Made by a program: the position numbers and the translations under genes. From positions 6,188,043 through 6,252,042 of the forward strand of contig CM077155.1 of NCBI GenBank assembly GCA_039583875.1: a stretch of DNA of 64,000 nt, in the 5' to 3' direction. The notes under the pieces were generated by a model. The model was not told the origin of the DNA, did not search any database, and was given only the letters and a program-made list of their open reading frames with translations. The stretch is from Platanthera guangdongensis (lineage: Eukaryota; Streptophyta; Magnoliopsida; Asparagales; Orchidaceae). Shown here piece by piece: positions 35,273 through 48,000 of this stretch; position 1 is the stretch's first letter, and each line of letters starts with the position of its first letter.

Positions 35273-36945
35273 TGTTAAATTTTCTCAACGTGGTCAGCAA
35301 GATAGCCCAAACGCCAAATTAATATCTTCGGAACTACCAAGTTCGCACGTTGAACCAGCGGAAACCAAGGACTAGAGGTACAAAGGTAAATCCAAACAAA
35401 CAACGGAAGCACAAGCAGGTCTATTATTCATTCACTTCTTTACAATGCGAGGCATACATAGTGAGACATGATTTCGCTAGTATCACAGCTGTAAACAGAA
35501 AACACCAAAAAACAAGCCGGGCGGACAGAACCCGAGTCCGCCGAGACCGCGAGGTCGCCGAGGTCGCCGAGTCCGCTGAACTCGCCCAAGCTAAGCTGCA
35601 ATCCGCCGAATAGACACGGAGTCCGCCGAAGCCGCGAGGCCGCGCGGACACACCGTTATTCGCCTCCTGCTGAACTTGAACTGAGGAACACCCCTACCCG
35701 CCTGAAGCCGGCGGACAGGTTATTGAAGCTAGCAAAGATGTAACAGAACTGACAAGCCGCAGAGCGACCTCCTGCTGAGTCCGCAGAGACCGCACACTTT
35801 CAAGTACTTGACCGAAGTCACAGCCAAACTCCTGGCTCCTTGAAGCTACCCGCGCAACCTGCACACAGCAAACCGTCAGCCTGAAACAATCCGCGCGGAC
35901 TGACAAACACAGACCGCAGCTCCTTGCACACCCCAACTTACTGTTCACTCTAGTTATTTAGGTTATGCCAGGGGGGGTCCTATTTATAGGCAAGGTGAGG
36001 AGTGTGGTCACCGCCCAAGAGATAGCGTCACCACCCCAGCCCGCGCGATAGCAAAAACACCGTCTGCCGAGTCCGCATGGACTTAGCCGGATACCAAGGA
36101 AAACCGCCAGGAGCAAGGCAAACATTGGCGAACCCTCTCCAGTCCGCCCAAGCTATGCGGACAAGGCGTCACCCCGCAAAGCTCCAACCACTGCAAGATA
36201 GCAACCCCCTTCAATGGCAGTCTGCACCAACCCGAGGCAGTCTGCAAGACTCACACCTCAATCCGCCACAAGTCCACGACCAAAGGAAGACAGCAACAGT
36301 CCGCCCGGTCACAGCGGACTTGGCGGATACCGCGGACACCATGGCCTTGGCACAAAGTGTGACCAAGTCCAAAACCATCAAGGGCCAATGCGAACATGGC
36401 GGACACAAACTCCCGTCCGCCAAACACCCTAGCACAGATCGCCATGAGTCCGCGAGCTCCTCGCACTTCTGTCCAAAGCAGCAGCCAACCCCGGACTCCA
36501 AAACCAGTCCGCCAAACGACCTCCACAGCAATTCACCTGCTGTGCCACCAGAGCTCGACAAGGCATCAGCCAAGCTCTAAGCTCAGTCTGCAACAGCCCA
36601 CACCGCCGACACTCCAGTCCGCAAGCTTCCCACGGACACGAGCCAAACCGCCTATCAACACAAGCTTGCACCCGCGGCCACTGAGCAAAGCACCAGTCCG
36701 CAAGCCTCCATCCGCTCAGGCCGCTCCTTGGCAAAGCCAATCAGCAAACACCATATCCGCAGAAATAAGGCCGCATAGTCCGCGGACTCCATGCAACAAG
36801 CCGCTCAGAAGACAGCCGGCTTTCCACTAGACCTTCCACCAGGCCGCACATCTCAGTCCGCCCAGTCCGCCTAGTCCGCCAAAGCTGTACGCCCCAGGCC
36901 GCCCGGCCTGGCCCGTCACCCACTTCCACTTCACAAATTTCAACA
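35273..36945 (-). repeat. 3' LTR of copia sister 1
   Basis: U3 (about 36000-36940) and the 35530-35660 part are dense in GTCCGC/GCGGAC motifs, including CCGCGGAC. A palindromic TATA region CCTATTTATAGG lies at about 35978-35989. Ends TG...CA. Confidence 0.93.
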
Positions 36946-39900
36946 CTCCCCCTTGAAGTGGGAAGTGGTGACCAAGCCCAGCAAGCTACGCAAGCGTTCA
37001 AAGGGCCCCTTCGACAGTGGCTTCGTGAAGATGTCAGTAAGATTATCTTCACTCCGAACATGCCCGACCAGCAGAGACCCCTCCAACACCTTCTCCCTGA
37101 TGAAGTGGTGATCAATCTCTATATGCTTGGTCCTGGCGTGACACACTGGATTGTTTACCAGTTTGAGAGCACTCTCATTGTCACCCCGGAGTAAAGTAGG
37201 TCCTTGCACTTCTTCATGAACATCCTCTATAAGCCTCCTCAACCAAACGGCTTCCCGAGCAGCCAAGGCCGAAGCCTTATACTCCGCCTCCGTGGTTGAA
37301 ACCGACACCGAGTCCTGCTTCTTGCTACACCACGAGATGCTAGCTGAACCGCAAGTGAACACATAACCTGAAGTAGACCTTCGATCATCTGAATCACCGC
37401 CATAGTCAGCATCCGTGTACCCGAGCAACGTGACCTCCGCGTCCCTTCTATAGAGGAGTCCCATGTCAGAAGAAGCCTTGACATACTTCAGAATTCCCTT
37501 CGCCGCCACTAGATGAGATTGCCTTGGTTCAGCTATATACTGACTTACTCGGCCAACAGCATAAGCGATATCCGGCCTTGTAATCGTCAGATAAATCAAG
37601 CTCCCAACAAGAGCCCTGAACACCAAGGGATCATGAAGAACCCTTCGCTCATCTCGTCGAAGCTTTAGCCCAGATTCCAGTGGAGTAGAGCACTTCTTCC
37701 CTTCGCCCATGCCAAACCGCTTCACAATGCGATCAGCATACCCTTTATGGCTAATGAGAACCCCGCACTCCTTCCTCTCCACTTCCAGACCAAGAAAGTG
37801 ATGCAACTCTCCCAAGTCTTTCATCTCAAAGCGTATAGCAAGCTCAGCCCTGAGCCTTGCTACTTTCCCCTCTGAATTCCCTGTGATGATCATGTCATCC
37901 ACATACAGCAGGACCAAGACTCGTAGCTCTCCCTTATTCTTGACGAACAAGCTTGAATCCGAGTTGGAAGCAAGGTATCCACAGAATTGCAAGTACTCTG
38001 CAATCTTCCCATACCACGCTCTAGGAGCTTGCTTCAACCCATAGAGAGCCTTCCTGAGTTTGCAGACATAGTCCGGATGCTTCTCAGAGACAAAACCAAG
38101 CAGCTGATCCATGAAGATGTCCTTGTCAATCTCTCCGTAAAGAAAGGCATTCTTCACATCGAGTTGCCACAACCTCCATCCCTTGCTAGCAGCCAAGGCG
38201 ATCACCACTCTTACAGAAGTCATCTTCGCAACTGGACTGAATGTCTCCTCATAGTCTTCTCCATACTGCTGTGAGAATCCTCTAGCGACTAGGCGAGCCT
38301 TGAACCGATCAATGCTCCCATCAGCCTTCTTCTTCAACTTATACACCCACTTGCAAGTAACTGGAGTAACGCCATCAACCTTGGGCACAAGGTCCCATGT
38401 TTCATTCTTCTTCAGAGCATCAATCTCTTTCTTCATGGCATCATCTCACTCCTTTACTACAGTGGCCTCGTTGAAGTTTGCAGGCTCTCGCTCATCCAGA
38501 GGACCTGCAAAGAAGCAGGAGACAAAGCTCACTGCATTCCCATCACAGTACCGAGCTGTTGGCTTAACCACCCTCTTCGATCTCCGAAGATATGGCTCCT
38601 TGCTCACGGCTTCCGTTGCTTCTTCGGGCTCCACTCCTACCTGGGGCAAGCATTGAGCAGTGCTCCCCCTGCTTCCTGAGCCAGAAAGCTCAGCCTCGGA
38701 GTTCGAAGCAACAGGAGCTGCTGGTGAAACAGCAAGCTCCTCTTCCAAGCCTTCAAAAGCCTCCACCGGTGCTTCATCAACCTTGCTACTTCCAGTTAGC
38801 TCCACCGAGCCACCTCCATATGACGTCAGCTCGTCAAAGACAACGTCTCTTGACACCACGAACTTCTTCGTCACAGGGTCCATGCACTTCCATCCCTTCT
38901 TCCGCACATCATAGCCAACAAAGACAAGTTTCCTTGCCTTCGCATCCAGCTTTGTCCGTGAAGCATCCGGGACATGCACGTAGCAAGTTGAACCGAACAC
39001 CCGAAGGTGTTCAACACTCGGCTTCTCCTTCAGCAACAGCTCAATAGGAGTCTTCATGTTGATAGGGCTGAGTGGCATCCGGTTGATAACATAAGCAGCA
39101 CAAGACATTCCCTCCGCCCAAAAGGACCTTGGGATATCTTTCGCATGAAGCCAGCATTTGCAGGTCTCCGTCAAATGACGGATCTTCCGCTCCGCTACCC
39201 CATTTTGTTGTGGAGTGTGAGCACAAGTAAGCTCCCGTTGGATCCCGTGCTTCCTGCAGAAATTAGAAAACTCGGAGGAGACAAACTCCCCCCCCCCCCC
39301 CCGTTATCAGTTCTAAGCTTCTTAATCCGCAAGCCAAGTCGGCCTTCTACCAACTCCTTGAACTCCACGAACAAATGGAAGGCTTCCGACTTCTCCTTTA
39401 AGAAGTACACCCAAGTATACCTTGAGTAGTCATCAACCAAGACAAGCATGAATCTGCTTCCGCCAAGGCTGGCAGTAACCGTTGGTCCCATCAGGTCGCC
39501 ATGAATACACTCCAGTGACTTCTTGCTCCTTGTTTGTGATTTATCAAACGGAAGGCGATGTGCCTTACCGTATTGATAGCCAGCACAAACATGCTCATCA
39601 CCAAAGGAGGACAACTTCGGCAACCCTCTCACCAAACTTCTACTCGCCATCGCCTTCAGCTTGTCCATGACAACATGGCCCAGCCTCTCATGCTAGATAG
39701 CAGCACTATCATTGGCTCTCATTTTATCAACATAAGCACTGGTGGAAAGAACAAATAAGTTCTTCACCCTCCTCCCAACATGAGCAACATCAGCCTTCAC
39801 CGCTGATACGTTGCGAAGGAACCTCACGCCTGTTGGCCCAAACAGAACGTGATACCCAGCGTCCACCGCATTGGTCACCGAGAAGAGGTTTTTCTTCATG

Positions 39901-41035
39901 CCCGGCACGTGATACACACTCCTTAACGTGAGTGGCCCCTGATCACTACCCAATGACACGACCCCTCTTTCTCTACTGCATAAACAGTATTATCAGCAGT
40001 GATAATAGCTTCATTACATGAGTACGCCTGCATGGAGGTGAACTTCGATTTGTCTCCGGTGAGGTGATGACCACACCCGGAGTCCACGATCCACTCGTTG
40101 TTGAAGTCCTCAGCAGACAAGGCTCGGACACAAGTGCCTGTCATAAAAGCTCCGCCCCATCCTGCTTCTTCACTTCTCGAGCAAGCTTCCTCCTTTCCCG
40201 CAGCATGCCCAGGCTGCAGTTTGACCTTGCAGTCCCGCTTGAAGTGCCCTCGCTGATGACACCGGTAGCACTTCAGATTCTTCTTCCAGTCCTTAGGAGC
40301 ATTGCTCCTCTCCGGCGGATATGAAGTTGAAGTCTCCTTCTCACCAGCGGCCTGCACCTTCTTCTTCTTCTTCCCTTCCCATCCTTTCTTCTTGCCTGAG
40401 AAGAGAGCTTCGCTGCCTTCCTGATTCAGGTTCACTCCAGCCATCTGCCTTGCTAATCTCTCCTGCAAGGCAAGCAGATTCTCCAGCTCCAGCAACGACG
40501 GCTGAGTAGCCCATCCTTGAACAGATGTAACAAAGGCCACATACTCCTTCCGCAAACCGCGGATAATGTGCCTTTTCATCTTTGCCTCAGAGATAGGCTC
40601 ATCAGGATCCAGTGCCGACAGCTCAGCACACAAGCTCTTCATCTTTAAGAAGTACTTGGAGATGGAAAGGTCTCCCTGAGTTGCCCTGGCCAACTCATTT
40701 TCCAGGAACTGAAGCCGCGCCACATTCTTCGTATTGAACAACTCATCAATGGTTGTCCAAATATCAGCAGCCGACTCACATCCAATGATGTGATCAAACA
40801 ATTCCGGAGACACGGCTCTCTTCAGAATGAACTCTGCCTTAGCATTTGTTCTTCTCTAGAGCCTCACCTGCTCAGCAGTACCGAAAGCAGCAGTGACTTC
40901 CTGCCTGTCGTCTCCACCGACGACTTCCCACAGCTCCTCGCCAAGAAGATAACTCTTCATGCACGACTTCCACTTCTTGAAGTTAGTCGGCATTAAGAGT
41001 TCAATGCCCAGACCTCTTGCAAAGCTCCCTTCCAT
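36940..41035 (-). pseudogene. Copia gag-pol polyprotein (sister 1), nearly complete but broken
   Basis: From the ATG at 41035 (MEGSFARGLGIELL) it encodes gag, a CCHC knuckle CYRCHQRGHFKRDC (about 40240-40280), protease WIVDSGCGHH and integrase. In integrase the HHCC region has Tyr at the second Cys. The catalytic positions appear in IHGDLMGP and LRTDNGGG. RT has LYGLKQAPRAWY and LLYVDDMIITG, and RNase H ends at 36940. Lesions are TAG at 40856, a one-base loss near 39962, TAG at 39693, a C run expanded to 15 (39288-39302) that shifts integrase, and TGA at 38446. RT and RNase H form one open frame of 498 codons (36940-38436). Comparison with sister 2 shows that all three stops replace Trp codons, or a site lost in both copies. 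Confidence 0.93.
36946..36961 (-). other. Polypurine tract, copia sister 1
   Basis: CACTTCAAGGGGGAG on the - strand directly before the LTR start TGTTGAAATT. Confidence 0.88.
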
Positions 41036-41154
41036 TGCAACACCTGTTGGCAACCTTTCAGCAGCTCCGAGCAACAACACAGGTTGATCACCACTCAATC
41101 ACTGAGTAACAACACTGGCTGACTTCCGCTCACGCAACTGAACCTCAGAAACCT

Positions 41155-41167
41155 CCCTCTGATACCA
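41155..41167 (-). other. Primer binding site, copia sister 1
   Basis: TGGTATCAGAGGG on the - strand, immediately adjacent to the LTR at 41168. tRNA-iMet type. Confidence 0.9.
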
Positions 41168-42839
41168 TGTTAAATTTTCTCAACGTGGTCAGCAAGATAG
41201 CCCAAACGCCAAATTAATATCTTCGGAACTACCCAGTTCGCACGTTGAACCAGCGGAAACCAAGGACTAGAGGTACAAAGGTTAATCCCAACAAACAATG
41301 GAAGCACAAGCAGGTCTATTATTCATTCACTTCTTTACAATGCGAGGCATACATAGCGAGAAATGATTTCGCTAGTATCACAGCTGTAAACAGAAAGCAC
41401 CAAAAAACAAGCCGGGCGGACAGAACCCGAGTCCGCCGAGACTGCGAGGTCGTCGAGGTCGCCGAGTCCGCTGAACTCGCCCAAGCTAAGCTGCAATCCG
41501 CCGAATAGACACGGAGTCCGCCGAAGCTGCGAGGCCGCGCGGACACGCCGTTATTCGCCTCCTGCTGAACTTGAACTGAGGAACACCCCTACCCGCCTGA
41601 AGCCGGCGGACAGGTTATTGAAGCTAGCAAAGATGTAACAGAACTGACAAGCCGCAGAGCGACCTCCTGATGAGTCCGCAGAGACCGCACACTTTCAAGT
41701 ACTTGACCGAAGTCACAGCCAAACTTCTGGCTCCTTGAAGCTACCCGCGCGACCTGCACACAGCAAACCGTCAGCCTGAAACAATCCGCGTGGACTGACA
41801 AACACAGACCGCAGCTCCTTGCACACCCCAACTTACTGTTCACTCTAGTTATTTAGGTTATGCCATGGGGGTCCTATTTATAGGCAAGGTGAGGAGTGTG
41901 GTCACCGCCCAAGAGATAGCGTCACCACCCCAGCCCGCGCGATAGCAAAAACACCGTCCGCCGAGTCCGCATGGACTTAGCCGGATACCAAGGAAAACCG
42001 CCAGAAGCAAGGCAAACATTGGCGAACCCTCTGCAGTCCGCCCAAGCTATGCGGACAAGGCGTCAGCCCGCAAAGCTCCAACCACTGCAAGACAGCAACC
42101 CCCTTCAATGGCAGTCCGCACCAACCCGAGGCAGTCCGCAAGACTCACACCTCAATCCGCCACAAGTCCACGACCAAAGGAAGACAACAACAGTCCGCCC
42201 GGTCACAGCGGACTTGGCGGATACCGCGGACAGCATGGCCTTGGCACAAAGTGTGACCAAGTCCAAAACCATCAAGGGCTAATGCGAACATGGCGGACAC
42301 AAACTCCCGTCCGCCAAACACCCTAGCACAGAACGCCATGAGTCCGCGAGCTCCTCGCACTTCTGTCCAAAGCAGCAGCCAACCCCGGACTCCAAAACCA
42401 GTCCGCCAAACGACCTCCACAGCAATTCGCCTGCTGTGCCACCAGAGCTCGACAAGGCCTCAGCCAAGCTCTAAGCTCAGTCCGCAACAGCCCACACCGC
42501 CGACACTCCAGTCCGCAAGCTTCCCGTGGACACGAGCCAAACCGCCTATCAGCACAAGCTTGCACCCGCGGCCACTGAGCAAAGCACCAGTCCGCAAGCC
42601 TCCATCCGCTCAAGCCGCTCCTTGGCAAAGCCAATCAGCAAACACCCTATCCGCAGAAATCAGGCCGCATAGTACGCGGACTCCATGCAACAAGCCGCTC
42701 AGAAGACAGCCGGCTTTCCACTAGACCTTCCACCAGGCCGCACATCTCAGTCTGCCCAGTCCGCCTAGTCCGCCAAAGCTGTCCGCCCCAGGCCGCCCGG
42801 CCTGTCCCGTCACTCACTTCCACTTCACAAATTTCAACA
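41168..42839 (-). repeat. 5' LTR of copia sister 1
   Basis: 1672 bp. Aligns end to end with 35273-36945 with scattered substitutions (for example four in the first 150 bp). TATA region CCTATTTATAGG at 41873-41884. GTCCGC-rich U3 at 41950-42800. Confidence 0.93.
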
Positions 42840-42925
42840 CGGGACCGGTTCCTAGCCAGTCCTAACCGCTCCGGTCCCAACCGGACCAGTTAGGACCGGT
42901 TTTTTTGTGCACCACTACGTACGGG

Positions 42926-43369
42926 TATTTAAAAGACCGTAAAAATACATGAAATAATATTCCATTAATTATTTCTTAAAAAAATTAACAAATAAATTCA
43001 TTTTTTAAGGAAAAAATTATGCCCAAAGCACCATGCTCATGATGTGTTGGGCGTATATAAAATTTGTTCCAAGAATAAAGTCGTAATATATTGAGTTAAA
43101 TCAAATGCATGGAAATATGTTTATAAGTTAGTAATTAATAAGTAAATAATTTGTAATAATTATTCCGAGTATTTCTAATTATAACACGAAAAATCTCATC
43201 ATCATACATTGTTTGAATATTAATCATTAGAATATTATTTAATATATGGAAAAGGAGAATTTTTTAATTTATTGATAGTTTGAATTTATTTTACTAAATA
43301 TTCTAAAATATTTTGTAAACATGCGATTCCAAGTTTTCAGAAGTGTTGAGGAACGTTGTTATTTGAGAT
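42926..43369. other. AT-rich spacer between nested blocks
   Basis: About 440 bp of AT-rich DNA between the hAT-type and PIF-type MITE copies. No coding potential or repeat recognised. Confidence 0.5.
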
Positions 43370-43406
43370 TAAAGCTCCGTTTGGGGAGACTTATTTTCAA
43401 TGGTCA

Positions 43407-43411
43407 AGCGT
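43407..43411. other. Target-site duplication AAGCG (left) of copia sister 2
   Basis: The right copy at 50961-50965 reads AAACG, one difference. The uninterrupted MITE at 51501 has AAGCGG at this point, so AAGCG is ancestral. Confidence 0.8.
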
Positions 43412-45079
43412 GTTAAAATTTTCTCAACGTGGTCAGCAAGATAGCCCAAACGTCAAATTAATATCTTCGAAACTACCCAATTCGCACGTTGAACCAGCGG
43501 AAACCAAGGACTAGAGGTACAAAGGTTAATCCCAACAAACAATGGAGGCACAAGCAGGTCTTTTATACATTCACTTCTTTACAATGCGAGGCATACATAG
43601 CGAGACATGATTTCGCTAGTATAACAGCTGAAAACAGAAAGCACCAAAAAACAAGCCGGGCGGACAGCACCGGAGTCCGCCGAGACCGCGAGGTCGCCGA
43701 GGTCGTCGAGACCGCTGAGCTCGCCCAAGCTATGCTGCAATCCGCTGAATAGACACGGAGTCCGCCGAAGCCGCGAGGCCGCGCGGACACACCGTTATTT
43801 GCCTCCTGCTGAACTTGAACTGAGGAACACCCCTACCCGCCTGAAGCCGGCGGACAGGTTATTGAAGCTGGCAAAGATGAAACAGAACTGACAAGCCGCA
43901 TAGTGACCTCCTGCTGAGTCCGCAGAAACCGCACACTTCCAAGCACTTGACCGAAGTCACAGCCAAACTCCTGGCTCCTTGAAGCTATCCGCGCGACCTG
44001 CACACAGCAAACCGTCAGCCTGAAACAATCCGCGCGGACTGACAAACACAGACCGCAGCTCCTTGCACACCCCAACTTACTGTTCACTCTAGTTATTTAG
44101 GTTATGCGAGGGGGTCCTATTTATAGGCAAGGTGAGGAGTGTGGTCACCGCCCAAGAGATAGCGTCACCACCCCAGCCCGCGCGATAGCAAAAACACTGT
44201 CCGCCGAGTCCGCATGGACTTAGCCGGATACCAACGAAAACCGCCAGGAGCAAGGCAAACATTGGCGAACCCTCTCCAGTCCGCTCAAGCTATGCGGACA
44301 AGGCACCAGCCCGCAAAGCTTCAACCACTACAAGACAGCAACCCCCTTCAATGGCAGTCCGCACCAACCCGAGGCAGCCCGCAAGACTCACACCTCAATC
44401 CGCCACAAGTCCACGACCAAAGGAAGACAGTAACAGTCCGCCCGGTCACAGCGGACTTGGCGGATACCGCGGACACCATGGTCTTGGCACAAAGTGTGAC
44501 CAAGTCCAAAACCATCAAGGGCCAATGCGAGCATGGCGGACTCAAATTCCCGTCCGCCAAACACCCTAGCACAGACCGTCATCAGTCTGCCAACTCCTCG
44601 AACTACTGTCCAAAGCAGCAGCCAACCCCGGACTCCAAATCCAGTCCGCCAATCGATCTCAGCAAATCGCCTGCTGTGCCACCAGAGCTTGACAAGGCCT
44701 CAGCCAAGCTCCAAGCCCAGTCCGCAACAGCCCATACCGCGGACACTCCAGTCCGTAAGCTTCCCGCGGACATGAGCCAAACCGCCTATCAGCACAAGCT
44801 TGCACCCGCGGCCACTGAGCAATGCACCAGTCCGCAAGCCTCCATCCGCTCAGGCCGCTCCTTGGCAAAGCCAATCAGCAAACACCCAATCCGCAGAAAC
44901 CAGGCCGCATAGACCGCAGACTCCATGCAACAAGCCGCTCAGAAGACAGCCGGCTTCCCACTAGACCTTCCACCAGGCCGCACATCTCAGTCCGCCCAGT
45001 TCGCCTAGTCCGCCAAAACTGTCCGCCCCAGGCCGCCCAGCCTGTCCCGTCACTCACTTCCACTTCACAAATTTCAACA
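43412..45079 (-). repeat. 3' LTR of copia sister 2
   Basis: GTCCGC/GCGGAC-rich U3 as in sister 1. Ends CAACA before the polypurine tract. Confidence 0.92.
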
Positions 45080-48000
45080 CTCCCCCTTGAAGTGGGAAGT
45101 GGTGACCAAGCCCAGCAAGCTGCGCAAGCGTTCAAAGGGCCCCTTCGATAGTGGCTTCGTGAAGATGTCAGCAAGATTATCTTCACTCCGAACATGCCCG
45201 ACCAGCAGAGACCCCTCCAACACCTTCTCCCTGATGAAGTGGTGATCAATCTCTATATGCTTGGTCCTGGCGTGACACACTGGATTGTTAACCAGTTTGA
45301 GAGCACTCTCATTGTCAGCCCGGAGTAAAGTAGGCCCTTGCACTTCTTCATGAACATCCTCTATAAGCCTCCACAACCAAACGGCTTCCCGAGCAGCCAA
45401 GGCCGAAGCCTTATACTCCGCCTCCGTGGTTGAAACCGACACCGAGTCCTGCTTCTTGCTGCACCACGAGATGCTAGCTGAACCACAAGTGAACACATAA
45501 CCTGAAGTAGACCTTCGATCATCCGAATCACCGCCATAGTCAGCATCCGTGTACCCGAGCAATGCAACCTCCGCGTCCCTTCTATAGAGGAGTCCCATGT
45601 CAGAAGAAGCCTTGACATACTTCAGAATTCCCTTCGCCGCCACTAGATGAGATTGCCTTGGTTCAGCCATATACCGACTTACTCGTCCAATAGCATAAGC
45701 AATATCTGGCCTTGTAATCGTCAGGTAAATCAAGCTCCCAACAAGAGCCCTGAACACCAAGGGATCATGAAGAACCCTTCCCTCATCTCGTCGAAGCTTC
45801 AGCCCAGATTCCAGTGGAGTAGAGCACTTCTTCCCTTCGCCCATGCCAAACCGCTTCACAATGCGATCAGCATAACCTTTCTGGCTAATGAGAACCCCGC
45901 ACTCCTTCCTCTCCACTTCCAGACCAAGAAAGTGATGCAACTCTCCCAAATCTTTCATCTCGAAGCGTATAGCAAGCTAAGCTCTGAGCCTTGCTACCTC
46001 CCCCTCCGAGTTCCCTGTGATGATCATGTCATCCACATACAGCAGGACCAAGACTCATAGCTCTCCCTTCTTCTTGACGAACAAGCTTGAATCCGAGTTA
46101 GAAGCAAGGTATCCACAGAATTGTAAGTACTCTGCAATCTTCCCATACCACGCTCTAGGAGCTTGCTTCAACCCATAGAGAGCCTTCCTGAGTTTGTAGA
46201 CATAGTCCGGATGCTTCTCAGAGACAAAACAAAGCGGCTGATCCATGAAGATGTCCTTGCCAATCTCTCCGTAAAGAAATGCATTCTTCACATCGAGTTG
46301 CCACAACCTCCATCCTTTGCTCGCAGCTAAGGCGATCACCACTCTTACAGAAGTCATCTTCGCAACTGGACTGAATGTCTCCTCATAGTCTTCTCCATAC
46401 TGCTGTGAGAATCCTCTAGCGACCAGACGAGCCTTGAACCGATCAATGCTCCCATCAGCCTTCTTCTTCAACTTATACACCACTTGCAAGTAACCGGAGT
46501 AATGCCATCAACCTTGGGCACAAGGTCCCAGGTTTCATTCTTCTTCAGAGCATCAATCTCTTCTTTCATGGCATCATCCCACTCCTTCACTCCAGTGGCC
46601 TCGTTGAAGTTTGCAGGCTCTCGCTCATTCAGAGGACCTGCAAAGAAGCAGGAGACAAAGCTCAATGCATTCCCATCACAGTACCGAGACGGTGGCTTAA
46701 CCACCCTCTTCGATCTCCGAAGAACCGGCTCCTTGCTCACGGCTTCCGTTGCTTCTTCGGGCTCCACTCCTACCTGGGGCAAGCATTGAGCAGTGCTCCC
46801 CCTGCTTCCTGAGCCAGAAGGCTCAGCCTCGGAGTTAGAAGCAACAGGAGCTGCTGGTGAAACAGCAAGCTCCTCTTCCAAGCCTTCAACAGCCTCCACC
46901 GGTGCTTCATCAACCTTGCTACTTCCGGTTAGCTCCACTGAGCCACCTCCATATGACGTCAGCTCGTCAAAGACAACGTCTCTTGACACCACGAACTTCC
47001 TCGTCACAGGGTCCATGCATTTCCATCCCTTCTTCCGCTCATCATAGCCAACAAAGACAAGTTTCTTTGCCTCCGCATCCAGCTTTGTCCGTGAAGCATC
47101 CGGGACATGCACGTAGCAAGTTGAACCGAACACCCTAAGGTGTTCAACACTCGGCTTCTCCTTCAGCAACAGCTCAATGGGAGTCTTTATGTTGATATGG
47201 CTGAGTGGCATCCGGTTGATAACATAAGCAGCACAAGACATTCCCTCCGCCCAAAAGGACCTTGGGATATCTTTTGCATGAAGCCAGCATTTGCAGGTCT
47301 CCGTCAAATGACAGATCTTCCGCTCCGCTACCCCATTTTGTTGTGGAGTGTGAGCACAAGTAAGCTCCTGTTGGATCCCGTGCTTCCTGCAGAAGTTAGA
47401 AAACTCGGAGGAGACAAACTCACCCCCGTTATCAGTTCTAAACTTCTTAATCCGCAAGCCAAGCCGGCCTTCTACCAACTCCTTGAACTCCACGAACAAA
47501 CGGAAGGCTTCCGACTTCTCCTTTAAGAAGTACACCCAAGTATACCTTGAGTAGTCATCAACCAAGACAAGCATATATCTGCTTCCACCAAGGCTGGCAG
47601 TAACCGTCGGTCCCATCAGGTCGCCATGAATGCACTCCAGTGGCTTCTTGCTCCTTGTTTGTGATTTATCAAACGGAAGGCGATGTGCCTTACCGTATTG
47701 ACAGCCCGCACAAACATGCCCATCACCAAAGGAGGATAACTTCGGCAACCCCCTCACCAAACTTCTACTCGCCATTGCCTTCAGCTTGTTCATGCCAACA
47801 TGCCCCAGCCTCTCATGTCAGATAGCAGCGCTATCATTGGCCCTCATTCTATCAACATAAGCATTGGTGGAAAGAACAAACAAGTTCTTCACCCTCCTCC
47901 CAACATGAGCAACATCAGCCTTCACCGCTGATACGTTGCGAAGGAACCGCACGTCTGTTGGCCCAAACAGAACGTGATATTCAGCGTCCACCGCATTGGT

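Larger units (their letters stand above)
35273..42839 (-). mobile_element. Full-length Ty1-copia element (sister 1)
   Basis: 7567 bp. LTRs 35273-36945 (1673 bp) and 41168-42839 (1672 bp), duplication CGGGA, a polypurine tract beside the left LTR and an iMet primer site beside the right LTR. It is inserted into the hAT-type MITE. It belongs to the same family as 43412-50960, but the two sit in different targets with different duplications, so they are independent insertions. Confidence 0.95.
34903..42917. mobile_element. hAT-type MITE split by a copia insertion
   Basis: The outer parts are 34903-35272 and 42845-42917 (about 443 bp when joined). The ends read CAGTCTTGCACAAAAAG and, inverted, TAGTGGTGCACAAAAAA. 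Imperfect 8-bp duplications CATACCGG (34895-34902) and CGTACGGG (42918-42925) flank it. Subterminal sequence is packed with GGACCGGTCC-type palindromes (34915-35085 and 42841-42900), a common feature of plant hAT MITEs. No transposase. Confidence 0.7.

Noticed and set aside
36077..36830. ORFs of 100-232 codons in the copia LTRs (repeated at 41971, 44214 and 50095)
   Set aside because: They lie entirely within LTR U3, occur in all four LTR copies, and consist of Pro/Gln/Ser-rich translations of the GTCCGC repeats.
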